From NCBI RefSeq assembly GCF_000445445.1, contig NZ_ASXP01000001.1, positions 1,311,117 through 1,375,116 on the forward strand: DNA of 64,000 nucleotides, given 5' to 3'. Of the stretch, positions 50,768 through 56,363 are shown piece after piece; the stretch's first letter is position 1; each line of letters begins with the position of its first letter. Under the pieces are notes generated by a model. It searched no databases, was not told where the DNA came from, and saw only the letters and a program-made list of their open reading frames with translations. The position numbers and the translations under genes were made by a program. Source of the DNA: Sporomusa ovata DSM 2662 (GTDB lineage Bacteria; Bacillota; Negativicutes; Sporomusales; Sporomusaceae).

Positions 50768-50779
50768 CAGTTGCAAGGG

Positions 50780-50850
50780 TGACAGTTGGGGACGTTCCTT
50801 TTTTATCATTTGTCATAAATTTGACAAAACGGGAACGTCCCCAACTGTCA
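50780..50850. repeat. REP-like palindrome
   Basis: TGACAGTTGGGGACGTTCC (50780-50798) and its exact reverse complement (50832-50850) form a 19-bp stem. A second stem, TTTGTC/GACAAA, lies inside. GGGTGACAGTTG is also directly repeated just upstream (50763, 50778). The GGGACGTTCC core is like REP elements mobilised by RAYT transposases. None of these genes is in the window. Confidence 0.8.
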
Positions 50851-50968
50851 TTCTTAACAACAAACAACAAAGCGAATTGGTAACAGCCATGGATGATATA
50901 TTATTAGCGAAAATAAAGAGGCGCTGCTGCAGTTGGCTAAGTAATTTAAAGTAATTATTTGCAGTGAG

Positions 50969-51175
50969 GTGATTGATATACTAACACTTAAGGATGCTCT
51001 GAACAGTATTATCAGTGATTGGAATTTTCAAAAAGAAATGTGTGACAGTTCGTTTCCAACTTCGCATGAATATGAGTTATTTTATCAGAAAATGAGTGTT
51101 TTGCACGATGCACAGGTTCATTTGCAAGGTGCAGGACTGGTACAATACAAAAATGGCGAATGGTACATAATATAA
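50969..51175 (+). CDS. Small protein of unknown function, duplicate 2
   Basis: This 68-residue near-copy of the protein at 49596 (changes such as ALT for ALA and DAQ for EAL) reads from GTG 50969, which directly follows GAG and overlaps its own potential ribosome site. Function unknown; see the first copy. A small GACAAA/TTTGTC hairpin follows the stop. Confidence 0.5.
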   Translation: MIDILTLKDALNSIISDWNFQKEMCDSSFPTSHEYELFYQKMSVLHDAQVHLQGAGLVQYKNGEWYII

Positions 51176-51214
51176 GAATACAAGTCAGACAAAGCTTTTG
51201 TCAGGCAAAATAAT

Positions 51215-51278
51215 GAGCTTGGTAGAGCATTCGGCTCATAACCGGCCGGTTCTAGGTTCAAATCCACTCAACCGGGGG
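51215..51278 (+). other. Degenerate tRNA-like remnant, copy 2 (Met-like anticodon loop)
   Basis: GAGCTTGGTAGAGC (D-arm), ATTCGGCTCATAACCGG (anticodon loop CTCATAA, CAT) and GGTTCAAATCC (T-loop) are recognisable. The stems are incomplete and there is no paired acceptor, so it is not called as a tRNA gene. It may be an old integration scar. Confidence 0.45.
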
Positions 51279-51368
51279 TAGACGAGGGACGGGGGTTATT
51301 TTCCTCTTGTTTCTTAGTCTATCTACGGTACCGTTTGAAAATTACTTTTATATCTCACATAAATAGGG

Positions 51369-51426
51369 TATAATAGACATAGATTAATACAGCAAAACGC
51401 CCCTGCTGGTAACAGGTGTGCTTTGC
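51369..51426 (+). promoter_or_regulatory. TATAAT box and stem-loop antisense to the small hydrophobic gene
   Basis: A perfect TATAAT (51369-51374) on the plus strand would start an RNA near 51381 that runs antisense into 51443-51535. An imperfect stem, GCAAA...CCTG/CAGG...TTTGC (51392-51426), lies at the 3' side of the minus-strand gene and may end its mRNA. No good -35 is seen. Confidence 0.35.
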
Positions 51427-51442
51427 CTTTGAAATAGGGAGG

Positions 51443-51535
51443 CTATCTGAGCCAAATAGTGATTGCTAATGGTTTAAGTAACATTATCGTTATGGCGATA
51501 ATTAACCAGACAATCACTCGTGGAGAAATCCACAT
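51443..51535 (-). CDS. 30-residue hydrophobic peptide, toxin candidate
   Basis: The minus-strand ATG 51535 lies behind a perfect AAGGAGGTG with 6-base spacing. It encodes MWISPRVIVWLIIAITIMLL, then KPLAITIWLR and TAG: one membrane helix with basic ends, like type I toxins. A TATAAT (51588-51593) and a hairpin GGGACGAG/CTCGTCCC (51560-51581) lie in its promoter/leader. The hairpin loop TCCAC can pair with GTGGA right after the start codon, a possible block on translation. It faces away from the crRNA-like unit at 51658. Confidence 0.6.
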   Translation of the reverse strand: MWISPRVIVWLIIAITIMLLKPLAITIWLR

Positions 51536-51587
51536 GGTATTCACCTCCTTATTCAGTTTGGGACGAGTGGACTCTCGTCCCATTTAC

Positions 51588-51593
51588 ATTATA
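51588..51593 (-). promoter_or_regulatory. -10 box of the hydrophobic peptide gene
   Basis: Perfect TATAAT on the minus strand, about 53 bp before the ATG; the -35 is non-consensus. Confidence 0.45.
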
Positions 51594-51611
51594 GCGTGGT
51601 TTTGGTAAGAT

Positions 51612-51620
51612 TGGTATAAG
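51612..51620 (+). promoter_or_regulatory. Extended -10 of the crRNA-like unit
   Basis: TGGTATAAG fits an extended -10 (TGn plus TATAAG). Transcription would begin near 51627, about 30 nt before the first repeat-like sequence. Confidence 0.4.
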
Positions 51621-51657
51621 CGCAGTAAGGCTGGAGCTACTTCAGATATGCGTTTTA

Positions 51658-51742
51658 ATGAACTGCAACGTGGGATGTATTGAAATTTGTAAGTAGGTTT
51701 GGATCAGGTTGTTGCTTAACCGTAACACGTAGTGTACTGTTT
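51658..51742 (+). ncRNA. CreR/CreA-like crRNA-type regulatory RNA (degenerate repeat-spacer-repeat)
   Basis: 51658-51686 ends GGATGTATTGAAA plus T, sharing 13 consecutive bases with the array repeat's 3' end (GGATGTATTGAAAC) and thus the 8-nt crRNA handle with one change. 51687-51714 is a 28-nt spacer-like segment. 51715-51742 starts CTTAACCGTAACA, like the repeat's CTTTGACCGTAACA, and retains TGTA and TG further on. A strong terminator follows. The spacer's first 17 nt (TTGTAAGTAGGTTTGGA) match the minus strand at 51906-51890, in the cas6 leader, at 16 positions. Cas6 could process it and Cascade could use it to repress the operon. Confidence 0.75.
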
Positions 51743-51765
51743 TAAATGCTAAAATTAATAGGCGT

Positions 51766-51810
51766 AAAAAACTCCTAGTGTAGTGCACTTTCGCTATATA
51801 GGAGTTTTTT
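51766..51810 (+). terminator. Terminator of the crRNA-like RNA
   Basis: AAAAAACTCCTA (51766-51777) pairs with TAGGAGTTTTTT (51799-51810). It isolates the crRNA-like unit from the cas operon. Confidence 0.87.
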
Positions 51811-51868
51811 TAACAAATTTTTCAAAAAATGAGAAAATCATATCGCTAAACTATAATATGTGTGTTAA

Positions 51869-51909
51869 TATAATAGTATGTATTTATTTTCCAATCCTAC
51901 TTACAATGA
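51869..51909 (+). promoter_or_regulatory. cas operon promoter region with crRNA-like target site
   Basis: TATAAT at 51869-51874 (another at 51852-51857) is the probable -10; no clear -35. The target of the crRNA-like RNA is 51890-51906, roughly +9 to +25. On the minus strand it is preceded by TCA (51907-51909), a PAM known to work in clostridial type I-B systems. The match stops after spacer position 17. Confidence 0.65.
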
Positions 51910-51938
51910 GATTAACTTAGAGATAACGAGGTGAGAAT

Positions 51939-52640
51939 TTGTTCTATGAATTAAAAATAACGGTACTACTGAAAAAATCAACACATCATTTACAGATGCT
52001 GGCGCCTATCGGGAACTGGATTAGTCAGGCCCAATTAATTGATCCTCTGTTAAAGCAAACCCATTATGACAAAACCTATAAGCATTTTGTATTTAGTAAC
52101 CTGTATCCTACTGAAAAAGACGGAATCTACCAACAAGGGCGGGTATATGTCCTGACGATTCGCAGTTCGGTTGAGGATACCTTAACCCGTATTCATCAGT
52201 GCCTGAAAAAATGCCGGGAAAGTGACTATTTTCAACTTGTTGCCTGCGAACAGCGAACGAGACAGTTAGGACACATTACGGAGCTGCTTACGATTACACC
52301 GGCGATTGTGACAATCGACCAGCGGCCATGGGTGCCAGAGGACAATATTGAATTATTGATAAAGCGGCTCCATGTTAATGCTGAAAAAAAGTTTAAATCG
52401 CTTTATCCTGACTCTCAGGTGCTGGAGGGGCAGCCATTTATCCAGGGTATTACCATTGAAAACCGCAAGCCGCTGGCTATTGCTTATAAAGGCCGCAAAT
52501 TATTAGGCAATAAACTGCATTTGTTTATTCACGAAGATGAGTATTCACAAAAATTAGCCAACGTGGTCATGGGCTCTGGGTTAGCAGAGAAGGGCTCGAT
52601 TCTTGGAGCAGGCTTTTGCTTGGCAAAATACCTCAAATGA
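51939..52640 (+). CDS. cas6: CRISPR endoribonuclease Cas6
   Basis: The 233-residue protein starts at TTG 51939 (MFYELKITVLLKK) behind GAGGTGA. It has the two-RRM Cas6 build: an N-terminal strand ELKITVLLKKS and the glycine-rich C-terminal loop MGSGLAEKGSILGAGFC, which binds the repeat RNA. It cuts pre-crRNA within the 29-nt repeat and should leave the 8-nt handle ATTGAAAC. It is the first gene of the cas operon, directly behind the crRNA-like regulatory unit. Confidence 0.92.
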   Translation: MFYELKITVLLKKSTHHLQMLAPIGNWISQAQLIDPLLKQTHYDKTYKHFVFSNLYPTEKDGIYQQGRVYVLTIRSSVEDTLTRIHQCLKKCRESDYFQLVACEQRTRQLGHITELLTITPAIVTIDQRPWVPEDNIELLIKRLHVNAEKKFKSLYPDSQVLEGQPFIQGITIENRKPLAIAYKGRKLLGNKLHLFIHEDEYSQKLANVVMGSGLAEKGSILGAGFCLAKYLK

Positions 52641-52660
52641 TGGCAAGGAGGTGAAGTTTT

Positions 52661-54556
52661 TTGATCAGAGATTTGACAGTGGGCTTTCAAAAGGCACAGG
52701 AAAAGTTTCCCACCATTATTCAGGATAATTATAAGCTAAAAGAAGGGATTTTCATCCGGCTAAATTTGAATCAGAGCTGGGAAGACCAGGTTGCCTCATT
52801 TGAACAGAATCATCTAATTATTCGGCGCCAAGAAGAAGAATCGCAAAATACTGAATTGTTCAATTGGTTTAAATGTCAGGACTATTTAAGCTCGCTGGTA
52901 GATATGAATAAGCCGGTTGATTCAAAAAAACAGGTACATAGTAATAACCCGCTGGCGCTGTTCATGAAAAGGGAGGTTTTCTTGGCCGAAAAACAGGGTG
53001 GTAAGTACACTACCCAGGAGAACCTGGAGCGCTACTTACTAGCCACCGGCAGTGATCCGGTGCGGCAAAAATGGCTGGAAATGATACCAAAGGTGAAAAG
53101 CAGGAGCAGCAAAGATAACAGTCAGCGGGAAGTAAAGCCTTCCGTGAATGGGGTAGAAAAAGAACTGCAATTTTTTCAACACTCTGAATATGCAGTGACA
53201 TTGACTTATCTGGATAGCTGTGAACGACTTCAACTGATCGGACAGATAACAAAGTGGTATCGCACCAATCTTGCAGTGTTAACAGAATATATTGGTCAAC
53301 TTCCTTTTAAAAATTATGTGAAGCTGTTTTTTACCTTTGATTCGCCAACCCAACACCTTTCTTGTGAGCAAATGTATGTTTTCGAATATTTACTATATAC
53401 CATCCCCAAAATCTATAACAGCAATGATTATAATCAATTGGTAGCTGAAGAACTTGTCGGATTGCCAAGCTATGATATGACAATGAACAGTAAGAAGCCT
53501 TTTATGGAGCATAAAACAATGCGCAGTCAGGCTCCTGACCGGGTTACCCTGCAGCAGGCAATGTTGGCCAAGCAAACTACCGAATGGCTGGCAGCGGCTA
53601 AGCCGTCCTATGCTACTAATAAAATCGGCTATGAGTCGGGGTTTGTTCCGCCAACCGGTCATGTACCACCGGAAGGTACCTTCCATGTCTATATGGATGG
53701 CAAATATAATGAACTCTATGGCTTTGAGAATGTTCCTTTCCCGCCAACGATAACGATACAAGTAGAGTGGCTTAATATTTTGCAGCTAAAAGATCCTGCC
53801 GGTGATGAAAAATATTACGAAACCATCCAAAATGCGGAGGTTTTGCAAAAAGTGATTAGCAGTAGATTCTTTCGTGGCCGGATGAATCAGTCATTTATAT
53901 TGAATGAACCGGAGGTCAAAGCCGGGGAATTTACCGCTCTGATGGCAGCTTTGTATTTGCAAAGCCGGCAGGCTTTTCATGATTGGTTTTATAAAGGGAC
54001 AACCGTTTCGTTACGGGGGATTTTTGCTAAAGTGACTTTTCGATTGCTGGTGGAACAATTCATTCATGTGGAAACGTCACGCCTAGCAGAGCTTGCCGAT
54101 GCTTTCAATCTGCGGTTATCTATCCAAATGGCAATTAATGATAAGGGAGGCAAAATAATGGCAGATCGCATTAAAGAAACAGTAGATTCTTTGCGCGGCA
54201 AGCTGGTAAGTGAAGGGCTTGTTGTATGTGCAAATGATGAAGAGTTTTATTTTATGGCCGGGCAATTGGCGTACTATTTGATTAATCAGTCCAGAGCGCA
54301 AAAAATAACAGGCGAGATGTATGAGCCATTCTTACGGGCAAAAAATGGCCATCAGTTGAAAAAACGCCTGGAAGAAGCGTATATGCTTTATAAGCATGAG
54401 ATTTTGTCCGGTTATCGCCGATTCAATCAGGCCTTTTCCCTAGTGCTGGGTTATGTGCCGGAGACCGATAATCAAGGCAGTGCCCGAGAACTTTTATTGG
54501 CAGGGATTTTCGCAGATAATTTGTTGTTTGAAAAAACAGCTAAGGGAGTGGAATGA
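52661..54556 (+). CDS. cas8b: Type I-B Cascade large subunit Cas8b (TM1802/Csh1-like)
   Basis: This 631-residue protein starts at TTG 52661 behind AAGGAGGTG. By position and size it is the large Cascade subunit that reads the PAM. It has the scattered features of TM1802/Csh1 proteins, such as QVHSNNPLALFMKREVFLAE near residue 95. A C-terminal helical region is likely to act as the small-subunit equivalent, since no separate cas11 gene is present; an internally initiated Cas11 is possible. It ends one base before cas7. Confidence 0.87.
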   Translation: MIRDLTVGFQKAQEKFPTIIQDNYKLKEGIFIRLNLNQSWEDQVASFEQNHLIIRRQEEESQNTELFNWFKCQDYLSSLVDMNKPVDSKKQVHSNNPLALFMKREVFLAEKQGGKYTTQENLERYLLATGSDPVRQKWLEMIPKVKSRSSKDNSQREVKPSVNGVEKELQFFQHSEYAVTLTYLDSCERLQLIGQITKWYRTNLAVLTEYIGQLPFKNYVKLFFTFDSPTQHLSCEQMYVFEYLLYTIPKIYNSNDYNQLVAEELVGLPSYDMTMNSKKPFMEHKTMRSQAPDRVTLQQAMLAKQTTEWLAAAKPSYATNKIGYESGFVPPTGHVPPEGTFHVYMDGKYNELYGFENVPFPPTITIQVEWLNILQLKDPAGDEKYYETIQNAEVLQKVISSRFFRGRMNQSFILNEPEVKAGEFTALMAALYLQSRQAFHDWFYKGTTVSLRGIFAKVTFRLLVEQFIHVETSRLAELADAFNLRLSIQMAINDKGGKIMADRIKETVDSLRGKLVSEGLVVCANDEEFYFMAGQLAYYLINQSRAQKITGEMYEPFLRAKNGHQLKKRLEEAYMLYKHEILSGYRRFNQAFSLVLGYVPETDNQGSARELLLAGIFADNLLFEKTAKGVE

Positions 54557-54557
54557 G

Positions 54558-55508
54558 ATGGCAAAAATGAAGCAGCGTGTTATTGGCTTAATCGGTATTG
54601 TTAGCAGAATGGCTAATTGGAATGCTGATTTTACGGGATTGCCGAAGACAACGAGTGACGGGAATATTTTCGGCAGCGATAAAGCATTGAAATATAGCAT
54701 AAAGCGTTTGTGGGAATTGAACGGAGAAAAAGTGCTGTATATTCGTTCCTACAAACTGGGCAAGGGCAAAGAGGGCGATAAACTGCAGCCCCGGGATTTG
54801 CCGGAGCGATACCAGCAATTATTTGGTGAAAGTGTGTCCAAGGATTCAACGATTGTATTAAAACGATTATTTTCGTGTGTTGATGTTATGAATTTTGGAG
54901 CTACGTTTGCGGTTGAAGGACAGAATATCGGTCTAACCGGCGTTGTACAAATTGGACAAGGCTTCAACAAGTATGATGAGACCAATGTAGAAGTACAGGA
55001 TATCTTATCCCCTTTTCGCAACTCCAATGAGAAGAGTCAGGAAAATGATGCCACTTCTATTGGCAAGAAAATCATGGTCGATGAAGCGCATTATATTTAT
55101 CCTTTCACAGTAAACCCGAACCATTATGAAAATTATATTGGGTTGCCAGGGCTAGATGAGTTTCAAGGCTATACACAGGAAGCTTATGCCGCCTTCAAAG
55201 AGGGCGCTTTGCTTGGGGCCACTGCCCTACAGACAAACAGTAAGTCCGGCAGCGAAAATGCTTTTAGCCTATTTATTGTATTAAAGGAGAATGCACTAGC
55301 CTATCTGCCTAATCTAGACCCTTACGTTACGGTATATAAGAAAGAGAATAAAACAATATATGATCTGTTGGCAATTGCCCCGATGGTGGCAGGCATCCAG
55401 GAGCAGGTTGAACAAATTGAACTCTACATCAATCCATATGCAGCAGAAGTCTGTCTAGAGCTTGACGGCCTCAAGTGTTACAATATTATTACGAGGGCGG
55501 CGCTGTAA
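54558..55508 (+). CDS. cas7: Cascade backbone subunit Cas7 (Csh2-like)
   Basis: This protein is 316 residues from ATG 54558 (MAKMKQRVIGLIGIVSRMAN), with AAGGGAG upstream. It has the Cas7 RRM-type core with FTGLPKTTSDGNIFGSDKAL near the N-terminus, and TFAVEGQNIGLTGVVQIGQG and LFSCVDVMNFGA further on, as in Csh2 proteins. Several copies wrap the crRNA spacer in six-base segments, which is why every sixth spacer base is unpaired. It lies between cas8b and cas5. Confidence 0.9.
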   Translation: MAKMKQRVIGLIGIVSRMANWNADFTGLPKTTSDGNIFGSDKALKYSIKRLWELNGEKVLYIRSYKLGKGKEGDKLQPRDLPERYQQLFGESVSKDSTIVLKRLFSCVDVMNFGATFAVEGQNIGLTGVVQIGQGFNKYDETNVEVQDILSPFRNSNEKSQENDATSIGKKIMVDEAHYIYPFTVNPNHYENYIGLPGLDEFQGYTQEAYAAFKEGALLGATALQTNSKSGSENAFSLFIVLKENALAYLPNLDPYVTVYKKENKTIYDLLAIAPMVAGIQEQVEQIELYINPYAAEVCLELDGLKCYNIITRAAL

Positions 55509-55510
55509 CC

Positions 55511-56308
55511 ATGCGTGCACTTCGGTTTGAATTAAAAGGCGAAACGGCATTTTTTAAGAAACCAGACGTTAATAAATATGCCTATTTTACGTATAGCCAT
55601 ATCCATAAAATAGCCTTGTCCGGGATGCTTGGGGCAATTCTTGGCCTTGGTGGTTATATGCAGCAATATGAGGCTAATTATCCGCTGACTGGTAATGGGA
55701 AAAAGGCAAAAGAGATTCAGGTGTTTCCCGGATTTTATGAAGTATTCCAGTACGTCAGGATTAGCATCGTACCTCACGGCGATCGCGGATATTTTGCTAA
55801 AAAGCTTCAGATCTTTAATAATACGGTCGGCTACGCCAGTCAGGAAGAAGGCAAAGTCTTAAATGTACGGGAACAATGGCTGGAAAAACCACATTGGACA
55901 ATTTATGTCGCCGATGATAAGGGGTTGGCAGATGGTATTTTTGCGAAGCTGGCCGAAGCCTTCCTGCAGTCGCAAAGTGTATATATGCCATATCTCGGAA
56001 AAAACGATCATCCGGCAGCGATAACAGATCCGGCGCTGGTGGAGGTTAGTCCGGCCGGGCAGGTACAGTTTATTGACTCACTGCACAGCAGTGATACTCT
56101 TGCTTATAAGGCGAGAGGCAAAATTAAACCTGGCCAAGGTAAAAGCTTTTTCAAAGAATGTATGCCTGTTGCCCTTAATGCAGAAAACAACGGGTATGTT
56201 TTCCATCCCCTGGTAGTTACCAATCATGAGATTGATCAAGCTTCCATTAGTGAAAACGATTATCGCAATTTGTATTGTGACAGGGAGCGCGTATTATATT
56301 TTATCTAA
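55511..56308 (+). CDS. cas5: Cascade subunit Cas5 (type I-B)
   Basis: This protein is 265 residues from ATG 55511, 2 bp after the cas7 stop. The N-terminus MRALRFELKGETAFFKKPDV, then AYFTYSHIHKIALSGMLGAI LGLGGY, is typical of type I-B Cas5 proteins. It caps the 5' handle of crRNA and contacts Cas8. A perfect stem-loop follows the gene before cas3. Confidence 0.93.
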   Translation: MRALRFELKGETAFFKKPDVNKYAYFTYSHIHKIALSGMLGAILGLGGYMQQYEANYPLTGNGKKAKEIQVFPGFYEVFQYVRISIVPHGDRGYFAKKLQIFNNTVGYASQEEGKVLNVREQWLEKPHWTIYVADDKGLADGIFAKLAEAFLQSQSVYMPYLGKNDHPAAITDPALVEVSPAGQVQFIDSLHSSDTLAYKARGKIKPGQGKSFFKECMPVALNAENNGYVFHPLVVTNHEIDQASISENDYRNLYCDRERVLYFI

Positions 56309-56312
56309 TAGT

Positions 56313-56339
56313 TATCCGGGATGTGCGGCATCCCGGATA
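56313..56339 (+). other. Stem-loop between cas5 and cas3
   Basis: TATCCGGGATG (56313-56323), loop TGCGG, CATCCCGGATA (56329-56339): an 11-bp perfect stem with no T-run after it. It could be an mRNA 3'-end stabiliser or a leaky attenuator that lowers expression of cas3 and the adaptation genes relative to Cascade. Confidence 0.7.
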
Positions 56340-56363
56340 TTGCTTTAGAAAGGAGTTTTTTTT

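Larger units (their letters stand above)
50948..51285 (+). repeat. 338-bp direct duplication, copy 2
   Basis: Gap-free copy of 49581-49918. After 51285 the two contexts diverge at once. Confidence 0.9.

Noticed and set aside
51579..51593. Second target of the crRNA-like spacer in the hydrophobic peptide promoter
   Set aside because: Only 8 of 11 seed bases agree and the adjacent triplet is not a recognised PAM, so it is not better than chance.
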